This document shows positions 39,488 through 47,806 of a stretch of DNA of 64,000 nt, piece by piece. Source of the DNA: Acidobacterium capsulatum ATCC 51196. GTDB lineage: Bacteria > Acidobacteriota > Terriglobia > Terriglobales > Acidobacteriaceae. The stretch covers positions 682,001 through 746,000 of the forward strand of contig NC_012483.1 of assembly GCF_000022565.1 (NCBI RefSeq), written 5' to 3'. Within the stretch, counting starts at the first letter, position 1, and each line of letters begins with the position of its first letter. A program made the position numbers and the translations under genes. The notes beneath the pieces are model-generated. The model made no database searches, was not told the origin of the DNA, and worked only from the letters and a program-made list of their open reading frames with translations.

Positions 39488-40237
39488 ATGCGTAAACCTG
39501 TCATCGCTGCCAATTGGAAGATGTACAAGACTCCTGCCCAGGCGCAGGAGTTCGTCACCGCGTTTCTGCCCCTCGTTGCTGGCCAGGATCGCGCCGAAAT
39601 CGTGCTGTGCCCCTCGGCCACTTCGCTGGCCACGGTGGTGGCGGCGGTCGGCGGCTCCGGAATTGCCGTGGGCGGCCAGAACATTCACCAGGCCGAAGAA
39701 GGCGCCTACACCGGCGAGACCTCGGCGCAGATGCTGACGGCGCTGAAGGTTTCGCACGTCATCATTGGCCACTCGGAACGCCGGCAGTACTTCTGCGAGA
39801 CCGACGAGATCGTGAATCAGAAGGTACACACCGCGCTGAAGCATGGGCTGACGCCGATTCTGTGCATCGGTGAGTTGCTGGAAGAGCGTGAAGCCGGCAA
39901 GACCGAAGAAGTGCTGCTGAAGCAGGCGTCGATTGCACTGAAGGGCATCTCTGCCGAGCAGGCGAAGCAGATCGTTGTCGCCTATGAGCCGGTATGGGCG
40001 ATTGGCACCGGCAAGACGGCTACGCCGGAGATGGCCGGTGAAGCACACTTTATGATTCGCACCGAAATTGCCCGCCTGCAGGGACGCGAAGTGGCCGATG
40101 CCATCCGCATTCTGTATGGCGGCAGCGTGAAGCCGGACAATGCGGCTTCCCTGCTCAACCAGCCGGAGATTGATGGCGCGCTGGTGGGCGGAGCGAGCCT
40201 GGTGGCGGAGTCATTTGCGAAGATTGTGAAGTTTTAG
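39488..40237 (+). CDS. tpiA: Triosephosphate isomerase
   Basis: 249 residues. Catalytic residues are visible: the lysine in AANWKMYKT, the histidine in IIGHSERRQYF and the glutamate in AYEPVWAIGTGK; the phosphate loop is ILYGGSVKPDN. It interconverts the triose phosphates. Although downstream of pgk, it has its own upstream region and terminator because brnTA separates them. Confidence 0.98.
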   Translation: MRKPVIAANWKMYKTPAQAQEFVTAFLPLVAGQDRAEIVLCPSATSLATVVAAVGGSGIAVGGQNIHQAEEGAYTGETSAQMLTALKVSHVIIGHSERRQYFCETDEIVNQKVHTALKHGLTPILCIGELLEEREAGKTEEVLLKQASIALKGISAEQAKQIVVAYEPVWAIGTGKTATPEMAGEAHFMIRTEIARLQGREVADAIRILYGGSVKPDNAASLLNQPEIDGALVGGASLVAESFAKIVKF

Positions 40238-40260
40238 CGCGGATATATTCCTGATGGAAG

Positions 40261-40292
40261 CGGGCTGCCAGCGATGGCAGCCCGTTTTGTTT
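40261..40292 (+). terminator. Intrinsic terminator of tpiA
   Basis: Perfect ten-base stem (CGGGCTGCCA / TGGCAGCCCG) with a four-base loop GCGA, followed by TTTTGTTT. Confidence 0.92.
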
Positions 40293-40308
40293 GCGCTAAC
40301 CTGAGAGC

Positions 40309-40764
40309 ATGCGCATTGGGGTGATCTCAGACACGCACGGACTGCTGCGCCCCGAGGCGCTGGAGGCGCTCGCCGGGGTGGAGCACATTCTGCATGCGGG
40401 CGATGTGGGCGGCATCGAGATTCTGGAGCGGCTGCGGACGGTGGCTCCGGTAACGGCGATTCGCGGCAACGTGGATGGCTTTGGGCCATGCGCGCAACTG
40501 CCGGAGACCGAAGTAGCCGAGCTGGGCGGGCAGACGATCTATATGCTGCACGATGCGCTGGCGCTCGATCTGAATCCGGAGGCGGCGGGCTTTGCCGCGG
40601 TTGTCAGCGGGCATTCTCATCAACCCAAGATGGAGTGGCGGAAGGGCGTGCTGTTTTTCAATCCGGGCAGCGCGGGGCCGCGGCGGTTTTCGCTGCCGAT
40701 TTCGGTGGGGTTTCTGACGATCGAGAATGGGGCGATGACGCCTGAGCTGAAGACGCTCGGGTAA
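40309..40764 (+). CDS. YfcE/MJ0936-family metallophosphoesterase
   Basis: 151 residues with the calcineurin-like metal motifs: DTHG at residues 8-11, HAGDVGG near 29, RGNVDG near 51 and HSHQPK near 103. Family members hydrolyse phosphodiesters (e.g. 2',3'-cAMP) with two metals. The short length matches the MJ0936 subfamily. It follows the tpiA terminator. Confidence 0.92.
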   Translation: MRIGVISDTHGLLRPEALEALAGVEHILHAGDVGGIEILERLRTVAPVTAIRGNVDGFGPCAQLPETEVAELGGQTIYMLHDALALDLNPEAAGFAAVVSGHSHQPKMEWRKGVLFFNPGSAGPRRFSLPISVGFLTIENGAMTPELKTLG

Positions 40765-40770
40765 GAGATT

Positions 40771-40842
40771 TCCTCAGGGGCTGAAGCTCCTTCTTTTGAA
40801 GACGGGCTGTGCGGCACGGCTCAAGCCGTGCCCTGATACAGG
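40771..40842. repeat. Dispersed intergenic repeat, family B, copy
   Basis: Reads CCTCAGGGGCTGAAGCTCC, then CTTCTTTTG, a hairpin GGCACGGCT / AGCCGTGCC (40813-40832), then CTGATACA. It matches 50226-50294 with compensating changes in the hairpin stem. Confidence 0.75.
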
Positions 40843-40938
40843 CTTTCTGCGTAAGAAAAAAAAGCAGATGCCTCCACTCCGCCATGCCTGGGCCAGGATG
40901 GCAGAGAGAGTCATAAAACGGCAGCACTTTCTCGAAGA

Positions 40939-41866
40939 CTAATCTCGGATGCGCGGGTTCACGACGAGATAGAGCACGTCAGTGATGAGATTGACGAGCA
41001 CGTAGGTGAGTCCGACCGCGAGGATGCAGCCCTGCAGCAGCGGGTAGTCGCGATTTTCAATGGCCGTGACGGTGAGACGGCCAATGCCGGGCCAACTGAA
41101 GATCTTCTCCGTCACGATGGCGCCGGCGAGCAGCGCTCCGAACTGCAGACCTACCAGAGTGAGCACGGGAATCATGGCGTTGCGCAGCGCATGCACGTAG
41201 ACGACACGGCGCTCGCTGAGGCCCTTGGCGCGCGCGGTGCGGATGTAGTCCTGGCCGAGCTCTTCGAGCATGGCGGTGCGCACCATGCGGGTGAGCACGG
41301 CGGCGAGAGCGCTGCCCATGGTGAGGGCGGGCAGGATGAGGTGCGTGAGGCCGCCGGCTCCGCTGACGGGCAGCCAGCCGAGCTTGATGGAGACGAGCAG
41401 AATCAGAATGGGGCCGAGCGCGAAGACCGGAAACGAAAGACCCAGCAGGCTGACGACGCCGACGGCGTGATCTTGCCAGCGGCCGCGGTAGAGTGCGGCC
41501 TGAATGCCCGCCGGAATGGAGAGCAGCAGGCCGATGAGGAGCGCGGCCAGCGTCAGTTCGACGGTGTAGGGGTAGCGGTTGAGCACCAGCGCGGTGACGC
41601 TCTGGCCCATGCGCAGCGACTGGCCGAGATTGCCGTGCAGCACGCCTTCCCAAATAGTGGATGTACTGCACGTGCAGCGGCAGATCGAGGCCATACTCAT
41701 GACGCAGGGCGGTCACGTCAGCGGGGCGCGCGCCGTCGCCCAGCATCTGCTGGATGGGGTCGCCGGGCACCAGATGAATCAGGAAGAAAACGAGCGAGAC
41801 CACCAGCCACAGCACGGGCAGGGTGTAGAGCAGACGGATGGCGAGCGAACGCAGGACACGCTTCAT
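40939..41866 (-). pseudogene. DppB/OppB-type ABC transporter permease with a one-base frameshift
   Basis: The N-terminal frame starts at ATG 41866 ([20 protein letters not shown], then LVPGDPIQQMLGDGARPADV) and continues to QYIHY. The rest of the family protein is in another frame (WEGVLHGNLGQSLRMG, later GPILILLVSIKLGWLPVSG and the permease motif DYIRTARAKGLSERRV) to a stop at 40939. Removing one base from the three-A run at 41652-41654 (plus strand) would join them into a ~308-residue permease. Members of the family import di- or oligopeptides and need a second permease, ATPases and a binding protein, none of which is adjacent. The start overlaps the upstream CBS protein stop by four bases. 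Confidence 0.85.
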
Positions 41867-43236
41867 GCTTCGGCGGCGTCCCCGGTGTCGTCCTTCATCG
41901 AGGGGAGTTCCTGCACGCGAATTCTGCTGATGCGATTGCCTTCCATCTCCATCACGGTGAGCCTTCGGCCATCATAGACGATGCTTTCGCCCTGCTCGGG
42001 GATCTTGCCGAGCTGCGTGAGCACGAATCCGGCGAGGGTTTCGACGCCGCCCTCGCGGGGCAGGTCCCAGTGCATCTGGGTTTCAAGATCGCGCAGGGTG
42101 ACGCTGCCGTCGAGCACGAGCTCGCCGCTGGTACGGGCGAGCAGACTGGGGGGGGCGAGGTCAAACTCGTCCTCGACCTCGCCGATCAACTGCTCGATGG
42201 CATCTTCGACGGTGACAAGGCCAATGGTCGAGCCATATTCATCGACCACGATGGCGAGATGGCGGCGGCGCTGCTGGAACTCACGCAGGAGGTCAAGGAC
42301 CGGCTTGGTTTCAGGCACGACGAGCACCTCGCGCATGACCTGCCGCAGCAGCATGCCGCTGAAGGGTTCGCTGGAAAAACGCGTCTGAGCCGAGGCGCGA
42401 AAGTGCATGAGGCGCGCGATGTCTTTGGCATAGACGACACCGACGATGAACTCGTGGCCGCGTGCCGGATCATAGACCGGGATGCGCGAGTGCATCTCGG
42501 CGACAATGCGCGCGCTGGCCTGCTCAATGGGCAGATCAAAGGGCAACGCGAACATCTGCTGACGCGGCGTCATGATCTCGCGAGTGAGCAGTTCGTCGAG
42601 CTCGAGCGAGCGATGGATGAGCGTCTCTTCAAACTCCGGCAGCACGCCCATGCGCCGCGCGGCGGTGGCCATGAGCATGAGTTCTTCAGAGGAATGTACG
42701 CCGCCCTGATGGGCAATGGGCGTATCAAAGGCACGCAGCACCAGCGCGGCCGAAGAGTTCATGAGCCGGACGACAGGGCGCGAGATGCGGATGAAGAAGT
42801 CCATGGGGCCGGCGATGCCCAGCACCATCTGGTCGGTGCGATGAAGGGCGAGCGCTTTGGGCACCAGTTCGCCGACGAGCACCTGAAAATAAGTGATGCC
42901 GGCGAAGGCGAGAGCGAGGGCTGCGACGCGGCCGTAGAGGCGGGCGTCAGGAAGCCAGCCGATCCAATGGCGCAGCAGGTCGGCGATGAAGGGCTCGCCG
43001 ATCCAGCCGAGGGCCAGGCTGCAGAGCGTGACGCCGAGCTGCACGGCGGGGAGAAAGTCGCCGAGGTTCTCCTGCAGTTTTTTGACGAGGAGGGCGCGGG
43101 CGTCGCCGGTGTGAATAAGCTGCTCCACACGGGTGGCCCGCACGCTGACCAGCGCCAACTCGGCGGCCACAAAGAAGCCGTTGGCGAGGATGAGCATGAC
43201 AATCGCCGCGCCATGAAGGAGGAGAAACTCTGACAT
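41863..43236 (-). CDS. CNNM/CorC-type protein (DUF21, CBS pair, CorC_HlyC domain)
   Basis: 457 residues. The N-terminal DUF21 membrane domain has four hydrophobic helices ([20 protein letters not shown] is the family pattern). Two CBS domains follow (e.g. [31 protein letters not shown]). The C-terminal CorC_HlyC transporter-associated domain reads [10 protein letters not shown] and [18 protein letters not shown]. Such proteins act in Mg2+ or Co2+ transport; older annotation as 'hemolysin' is historical. The next gene starts in its stop codon. Confidence 0.93.
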   Translation of the reverse strand: MSEFLLLHGAAIVMLILANGFFVAAELALVSVRATRVEQLIHTGDARALLVKKLQENLGDFLPAVQLGVTLCSLALGWIGEPFIADLLRHWIGWLPDARLYGRVAALALAFAGITYFQVLVGELVPKALALHRTDQMVLGIAGPMDFFIRISRPVVRLMNSSAALVLRAFDTPIAHQGGVHSSEELMLMATAARRMGVLPEFEETLIHRSLELDELLTREIMTPRQQMFALPFDLPIEQASARIVAEMHSRIPVYDPARGHEFIVGVVYAKDIARLMHFRASAQTRFSSEPFSGMLLRQVMREVLVVPETKPVLDLLREFQQRRRHLAIVVDEYGSTIGLVTVEDAIEQLIGEVEDEFDLAPPSLLARTSGELVLDGSVTLRDLETQMHWDLPREGGVETLAGFVLTQLGKIPEQGESIVYDGRRLTVMEMEGNRISRIRVQELPSMKDDTGDAAEA

Positions 43237-43299
43237 TGCCTCAGAGTCTATCGTAGCGGTTCGGCGCGTGTTGAGGATTCGTCATGCGCGGCGGGCGCG

Positions 43300-43860
43300 T
43301 TACGGCTTGTCTCTCTGCTGGCGGCGATTGCGAACTCCATGCCAGAGCGGCGCGCCCCAGGTAGCAATGGCGAGCAGCGAGCCGAAGAGCACCACGGCGT
43401 CGATGCTTTCGCGGCCCTGGCGCGCCCAGTAGACATCTTTGAGGTTGAGCCAGAGGGCAAACTCATCAAGGGTGAGCGCTGCGCCGACTCCATAAAGAAT
43501 GGCCAGAAGACGGCTGAGAAAGATGGACCAGGGCGTGCTGCCGTTGCCGATTTCAGCAATGTCGCAAAAGCCCACGGCCAGCAGCAGCAGAATGCCCCAC
43601 ACCAGGTGATGAATGTGGCGGCCCTTCATGATGACCCAGTGAAATGGCCCGATGTGATGCGTGATGGACATGACCAGCAGGCGCACCACAAGAAAGGTAA
43701 TGAAAAAACTCACCGAGGCGATGAAGAGGCGGCGGCGGGGACGGTCAGGGATGCGCTGGTGCAGCAACTGGCCGACCTGCGTGAGATAGAGCACGAGCAG
43801 GAGGATGGCGGTTCCGCAGAGAATGTAGATCAAGACGACCCAGGGCAGAGTCCATTGCAT
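43300..43860 (-). CDS. Hypothetical integral membrane protein
   Basis: 186 residues with four to five hydrophobic helices, starting at ATG 43860. Histidines cluster in and around the second and third helices (ITHHIGPFHW, GRHIHHLVWG), a pattern found in membrane proteins of unknown role that may bind metal or heme. Two conserved-looking acidic residues lie in TLDEFALWLNL. Not recognised beyond that. It is divergent in spacing from its neighbours and seems to be a single-gene unit. Confidence 0.75.
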   Translation of the reverse strand: MQWTLPWVVLIYILCGTAILLLVLYLTQVGQLLHQRIPDRPRRRLFIASVSFFITFLVVRLLVMSITHHIGPFHWVIMKGRHIHHLVWGILLLLAVGFCDIAEIGNGSTPWSIFLSRLLAILYGVGAALTLDEFALWLNLKDVYWARQGRESIDAVVLFGSLLAIATWGAPLWHGVRNRRQQRDKP

Positions 43861-43926
43861 GGGGTGCGCTTCCCTCCTCGTTCGATTCTCTGCAGATTAT
43901 GATGGAGCCGGAAATGGGTGACCAGC

Positions 43927-43954
43927 AGAAACGCCGCCCGCGGGCGGCGTTTCT
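43927..43954 (-). terminator. Perfect GC-rich palindrome, probable terminator
   Basis: A 28-base perfect palindrome with arms AGAAACGCCGCCCG. It lies just after the stop of the 75-residue hypothetical gene on the minus strand and before the membrane-protein gene. The T-run is short, so a plain recognition site is an alternative. Confidence 0.55.
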
Positions 43955-43984
43955 GAGTCCGGAATGCTTTGCTGCAACTGAGGA

Positions 43985-44212
43985 TTAGAGCGAAGACTCA
44001 ATTTCGAAGCCCCAGGCTTCGAGAAGCGACTCAGGAATGTACTTGGAGTTACGATTCCGGCGAGCCCATTCACGAAGCCGGGTCGAACGCAGGTACTGGT
44101 CCGGGGTGAGCTTAAATTCCTTCACAACCTGCTCAAATGCTGTGACGGTGGGAACGACCGGGCCGATCGGCTCGGGCTTGCCCCAGTTAGGATTTCCACG
44201 ACGCTTTGCCAT
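43985..44212 (-). CDS. Small basic hypothetical protein
   Basis: 75 residues. The N-terminus MAKRRGNPNWGKPEP is AT-hook-like (basic, Gly/Pro-rich). The rest has a compact helical pattern (VKEFKLTPDQYLRSTRLREW) with a basic patch (ARRNRNSKYIP). Similar short proteins appear in acidobacterial genomes; DNA binding is a reasonable guess but not shown. The 286 bases upstream (44213-44498) hold no gene and no clear motif apart from the terminator at 44445-44476. Confidence 0.7.
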   Translation of the reverse strand: MAKRRGNPNWGKPEPIGPVVPTVTAFEQVVKEFKLTPDQYLRSTRLREWARRNRNSKYIPESLLEAWGFEIESSL

Positions 44213-44444
44213 TGATAATTGATTCCCCTAGCGTGAGGTGACGTACACATACCTGGATCTCAGAGCGAAGACAGCCTAGTTGAGAGCCAGAGTAACCACA
44301 AAACTCTACTATTCTAGGAAGTTTTTCTCCAAAAATCAATAGAAAACTGGCGACCGTGGTAAGCGGAGGAGCTGGCGAGATTTGGTAAATGACTGGGTGG
44401 CGGGGAGTTGCCGCGCGGCTGGCGGGAAGGCCGGAAAACGATAG

Positions 44445-44476
44445 AACGGAGCGCGGCAAGGGTTCCGCGCTCCGTT
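44445..44476 (-). terminator. Terminator of the fasciclin gene
   Basis: Perfect twelve-base stem (AACGGAGCGCGG / CCGCGCTCCGTT, eight-base loop), followed on the minus strand by a T-rich stretch. It lies 23 bases after the fasciclin stop. Confidence 0.75.
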
Positions 44477-44498
44477 CGCACCAACACGGGTTGCTGAC

Positions 44499-45050
44499 CT
44501 ATGGCAGCAGAACGGTGTTGATGACCTGGATGACGCCGTTGGACTGGTAGACGTTGGGGATGGTGATCTCCGCGGTGCCGCCCTTGGCGTCGGTGATGTA
44601 GTAGTGGCCGTGCTTCTCAGTGGCCGTGAGCGTGCCGCCCTCGACGGTGGTCAGGGTCGCCTTGCCCATGCCGGCTTTGATCAGCTTGTGCAGCTTCTTG
44701 GTCGTGATGTCGCCGGCGACGACGTGGTACTTGAGGATGGCCTGGAGCTTGGCCTTGTTCTCAGGCTTGAGCAGCGTGCTGACGGTACCGGCAGGCAGCT
44801 TGTTGAATGCCTCGTTGGTAGGGGCGAAGACGGTGAAGGGGCCAGGGCTCTCGAGCGTCTGCACCAGACCGGCGGCCTTGACGGCGGCGACGAGGGTGGT
44901 GTGGTCCTTGGAGTTGACTGCGTTCTGGACGATGTTCTTTGTGGGGTACATGGCGGCGCCGCCGACCATGGGGTCCTTCTTTTGCGCATGAGCTGCCGAC
45001 GCGCTGAGCACCAGGGCAGCCGCGAACACGAAACTAATTGCTTTCTTCAT
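44499..45050 (-). CDS. Secreted fasciclin (FAS1) domain protein
   Basis: 183 residues from ATG 45050, which follows an AAGGTGA ribosome-binding site and begins a signal peptide (MKKAISFVFAAALVLSASA). One FAS1 domain fills the rest: the H1 region LVQTLESPGPFTVFAPTNEA and the H2 region ITIPNVYQSNGVIQVINTVL with the YH box (LKYHVVAGDI). FAS1 proteins are cell-surface adhesive proteins. The gene is divergent from an ECF sigma and anti-sigma pair, which may control it. Confidence 0.93.
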   Translation of the reverse strand: MKKAISFVFAAALVLSASAAHAQKKDPMVGGAAMYPTKNIVQNAVNSKDHTTLVAAVKAAGLVQTLESPGPFTVFAPTNEAFNKLPAGTVSTLLKPENKAKLQAILKYHVVAGDITTKKLHKLIKAGMGKATLTTVEGGTLTATEKHGHYYITDAKGGTAEITIPNVYQSNGVIQVINTVLLP

Positions 45051-45359
45051 CGGATCATTCACCTTGTAGAGAGGAAATAGAGTTCACACACAGTTGCAAA
45101 TTGCGAGAACGGGCTGCGTTGCCTGCCTGCTCTCTGCAAGCTGTTACGTGGAGAGATGTGAGGATGGATTGCGTGATTCTGGGTCATCCTGAGAGCACGC
45201 TACGGCATCAAACAAAACTGCTGCGGTGTTTGCTGCCAACACAACATGCTGGTGTATAACGGTGGGTGTTGATTTGAATCCCCCACTGGCCCAAGCCAGG
45301 AGAAGCAATCCGTTGAACGTAGTTCGCTCGTATCACCATCAAAGCCGGAGGACGGAAGC

Positions 45360-45917
45360 GTGACTGCCAGCCAGCAGCCTGTGCCCGATTCCGTGCTGAT
45401 TGAGCGGATGATGGCTGGGGATGAAAACGCATTATCGACGTTGTATGACCGGTACTCGGGCATGCTGTATGGAATGCTGCTGCGTATTCTCAAAGATGCG
45501 CAGGCAGCCGAAGAAGTGCTGCAAGACCTGTTTCTACAACTCTGGCGATCTGCCGACAAATTTGATGTGAACCGCGGTTCCCTGCCGGCGTGGCTGATGG
45601 TGATTGGGCGGAATCGCGCGATTTCGCGCCTGCGGGTGAGGCCCACACGCGAGATATTGGAAGAGTCTGACGGACATTATGCGAATACGCTGGCGGCAGC
45701 GGACAATATTGAGGGAGAAGCCGCTCGCCACCAATTGATGGAGCGCATGCGCATTGCGATGAATCAGTTGCCGCAAGAGCAGCGCCAGGCCATAGAACTT
45801 GCCTACTTTGAAGGATTGACACAAAGCGAGATTGCAGCCCGGACGGGCAGCCCGCTCGGCACCGTGAAGACACGGGTTCGGACAGGCATGCAATCTCTGA
45901 AGCAGTTATTGAATTAG
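45360..45917 (+). CDS. ECF-family sigma factor (SigK-like)
   Basis: 185 residues from a GTG at 45360 with GGAGGA just upstream. Region 2 contains 'DRYSGMLYGMLLRIL..AQAAEEVLQDLFLQLW', quoted in parts; region 4 is the helix-turn-helix QSEIAARTGSPLGTVKTRV. Sequence and context resemble SigK. It pairs with the anti-sigma gene two bases downstream, and the fasciclin gene is divergent from it at 310 bases. No clear ECF promoter was recognised in the intergenic region. Confidence 0.93.
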   Translation: MTASQQPVPDSVLIERMMAGDENALSTLYDRYSGMLYGMLLRILKDAQAAEEVLQDLFLQLWRSADKFDVNRGSLPAWLMVIGRNRAISRLRVRPTREILEESDGHYANTLAAADNIEGEAARHQLMERMRIAMNQLPQEQRQAIELAYFEGLTQSEIAARTGSPLGTVKTRVRTGMQSLKQLLN

Positions 45918-45919
45918 CG

Positions 45920-46720
45920 ATGGAACGGCACTCCAATCCGGAAGACTTTGACCTCTACGCGCTGGGCGCGCTAGACGGCGAAGAGAGGACGACCTTTGAG
46001 TCGCACCTGAGGACCTGCGCGTATTGCCAGCAGCAGTTGGCCGAAGCGCAGGCGGTGTGCGCCCTGATCGGGATGTCCACGGAGCCGGTTGCGCCTGCTC
46101 CCTCAGTGAAGGCGGGCCTGATGCAGCGCGTGAAGGCTGAGCCTCACCCGGCTGCGGCAGCCGCAGTGCCGGTGAAGCCGGTGTCCCGAAAGCGGCACTG
46201 GGGATTGCGCTTCTCCCTGGGGTTTGCGCTGATTGCGGTGATTCTGGGATTGACGACCACGTGGCTGTGGAAGCTGAATGAGCACCACTTGCAGCAGATT
46301 GATTCGCTGCAGGCGCGGCTGGATGCCACGCAGGAGCAGGCGACGCAGAGTGCGGCGGCGATGCATGCGGTGACGGCGGTGGTGGGCGCTCCGGACACGA
46401 TGCAGGTGACGCTCCAGCAGCAGGCGGGCGGACCTCCGGGACAGGCGCATGTGCTGTATAACGCGCGGCTGGGCGTGGTGGTGTACTCGGGCGAACTGGC
46501 TCCGGCCCCCGCGGACAAGAGCTACCAGTTGTGGCTGGTGCCGGCATCGGGCGTGCCGGTGAGCGCGGGAATTGTTGAGCCGAACCAGGAGACGAAGGCT
46601 GCTGTGGTGCATCTGCCGGAAGGGCTGGCGCCGAAGGCCTTTGCGGTGACGGTCGAGCCGAAGGGCGGGAGTCCGCAGCCGACGGGCGCGAAGGTGCTGG
46701 TGGGGTTGGCGAGCAGTTAG
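45920..46720 (+). CDS. RskA-like zinc-finger anti-sigma factor
   Basis: 266 residues. The N-terminal cytoplasmic part has the zinc-binding anti-sigma pattern H-x3-C-x2-C (SHLRTCAYC) and the LYALGAL(D)GEE signature of RskA-type proteins. One membrane helix lies near residues 96-116. The periplasmic part matches the anti-sigma-K domain: YSGELAPAPADKSYQLWLVP, then GVPVSAGI and FAVTVEPKGGSPQPTG. It should hold the upstream ECF factor inactive until proteolysis. The start is two bases after the sigma stop. Confidence 0.93.
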   Translation: MERHSNPEDFDLYALGALDGEERTTFESHLRTCAYCQQQLAEAQAVCALIGMSTEPVAPAPSVKAGLMQRVKAEPHPAAAAAVPVKPVSRKRHWGLRFSLGFALIAVILGLTTTWLWKLNEHHLQQIDSLQARLDATQEQATQSAAAMHAVTAVVGAPDTMQVTLQQQAGGPPGQAHVLYNARLGVVVYSGELAPAPADKSYQLWLVPASGVPVSAGIVEPNQETKAAVVHLPEGLAPKAFAVTVEPKGGSPQPTGAKVLVGLASS

Positions 46721-46837
46721 CGGCTCGGGGTTGAAGGATGGAAGGGCGCGGCGGGAGCCGCGCCCTTTTGCGTTTGGGGTAAGTCCGCCCAAGCGGAGCC
46801 TGGACGGGGTACCCGGGTGGCGAAGTGAACGGCAACT

Positions 46838-46879
46838 CCCCACTCAAGCCAAAACCAGGCTTGAATGGGGCACCCGGCA
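46838..46879. repeat. Palindrome with GGGGCACCCGG tail
   Basis: CCCCACTCAAGCC and GGCTTGAATGGGG form a thirteen-base stem with one mismatch and a seven-base loop. They are followed by GGGGCACCCGG, the same tail that follows the hairpins of the array at 47807-48057, although the stems differ in sequence. Confidence 0.7.
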
Positions 46880-46884
46880 CCCAG

Positions 46885-46972
46885 TGGGGGCCGGTGGGAG
46901 GAACTTGCGGCGGCGGATGAGACGGAAGCCGCGCCGGGATCCTTCGGCCGACGGCCTCAGGATGACGCGTCT
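46885..46972 (+). repeat. Dispersed intergenic repeat, family A, copy 2
   Basis: Divergent copy of the repeat at 16388-16480 and 50121-50211; the core GCCGGGATCCTTCGGCCG, then ACGGCCTCAGGATGACGCG, is shared. Confidence 0.75.
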
Positions 46973-46988
46973 TGAGGGGTTGGATGGG

Positions 46989-47242
46989 AATGTGAATGGG
47001 GATTCACATTTTTTCAGGATTTGGGTGTTGCGGGCGGAGATGGATCGGCGTAAGTCACTGATTACAGGCCGCCTAGTGAATGACCAGATAATATGTGAAT
47101 GCGGATTCACTTTCGGCCTATTTTTTCAGGGACGGGATTGGGGAGGGTGAATGGAGGGCGTGCAGATGAGATTAAGTGTCTTATTTTCAGTATATTGAGG
47201 GGAAACCTGCGGCGTTTTGAAATGTGAATCAGGAATCACATT
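46989..47242. repeat. Three GTGAAT/ATTCAC hairpins
   Basis: Hairpins at 46989-47010 (perfect nine-base stem, AATGTGAAT / ATTCACATT, loop GGGG), 47095-47110 (six-base stem) and 47221-47242 (stem with one mismatch). The first two are followed by a TTTTTTCAGG segment. All lie downstream of the RAYT gene, on the side opposite its tandem array. Confidence 0.8.
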
Positions 47243-47286
47243 TTGGAGGGGCGTTTTTGGGGTGGAGTGAGAGGATTCCCTTACTC

Positions 47287-47793
47287 TTAGGATAGCGGAT
47301 TGGGTGGTTTTTTCCGGCGGTTTACCGTCCATGAAGATTGAATCTCGACTGTCCCTGCTTCTCCGGTTGCATAGTGCCGGAAGCTGGACCATGACCACTG
47401 CTCGGGCTGGGCGACCAGGCCGCGCTTGACTGGATTGCGATGCATGTATCGCAGCTTTTCCACCCTTTTGGCGGGGCTATAGACGTTGAAGTCGTAATAG
47501 CGGGCCTGCCAGAAGGGGCGCTCACGCCTCTGCACCGCGACCGAGAGCTTCACGGCCTGCAATGCCTTGGCCAACATGGCCTCACGTGGCTCGCTGACGA
47601 GCAGGTGGACATGCTCGGGCATGACGACGTAACCGAGGAGAAGGAAATCGTATCGCTGCCGCATCGCCTCCAGGGAGTGTTCGAAGAGCTCCCGAGCGCT
47701 TGCGTGGTCCAGGTAGGGCTTCCTTCCGTGACAACTGAAGGTCACGAAGTGGAGATCGCCGGTGTTCTGGTAGCGGACGAGGGCTTTTGGCAT
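47287..47793 (-). CDS. REP-associated tyrosine transposase (RAYT, Y1/TnpA_REP family)
   Basis: 168 residues from ATG 47793 (MPKALVRYQNTGDLHFVTFS). The HUH metal motif PEHVHLLVSEP and the segment YMHRNPVKRGLVAQPEQWSW, which holds the candidate catalytic tyrosine, are family signatures. These single-domain enzymes cut single-stranded DNA at palindromic REP sequences and are usually single-copy. The frame stays open upstream to 48252 through the tandem palindromes, but that part reads only repeat sequence and is unlikely to be translated. Flanked by palindromes on both sides. Confidence 0.9.
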   Translation of the reverse strand: MPKALVRYQNTGDLHFVTFSCHGRKPYLDHASARELFEHSLEAMRQRYDFLLLGYVVMPEHVHLLVSEPREAMLAKALQAVKLSVAVQRRERPFWQARYYDFNVYSPAKRVEKLRYMHRNPVKRGLVAQPEQWSWSSFRHYATGEAGTVEIQSSWTVNRRKKPPNPLS

Positions 47794-47806
47794 GGGGGCA
47801 TCGTAT

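Larger units (their letters stand above)
46721..47286. other. Gene-free, hairpin-rich region
   Basis: About 565 bases without a convincing gene. It holds one family A repeat (46885-46972), a hairpin with a tail shared with the RAYT palindromes (46838-46879) and three GTGAAT...ATTCAC-type hairpins (47 kb), listed separately. Open frames in it have composition unlike protein. Confidence 0.7.

Noticed and set aside
45245-45275. A tRNA T-arm-like stretch (GATTTGAATCCC)
   Set aside because: No acceptor stem, anticodon arm or correct spacing around it; no tRNA gene was found in the window.
46844-47110. An 88-codon minus-strand frame
   Set aside because: Covers family A repeat and a hairpin; composition is not protein-like.
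46989-47242. CRP-binding sites
   Set aside because: TGTGA and TCACA are separated by eight bases rather than six, with small hairpin loops; the sites are not just upstream of a gene.
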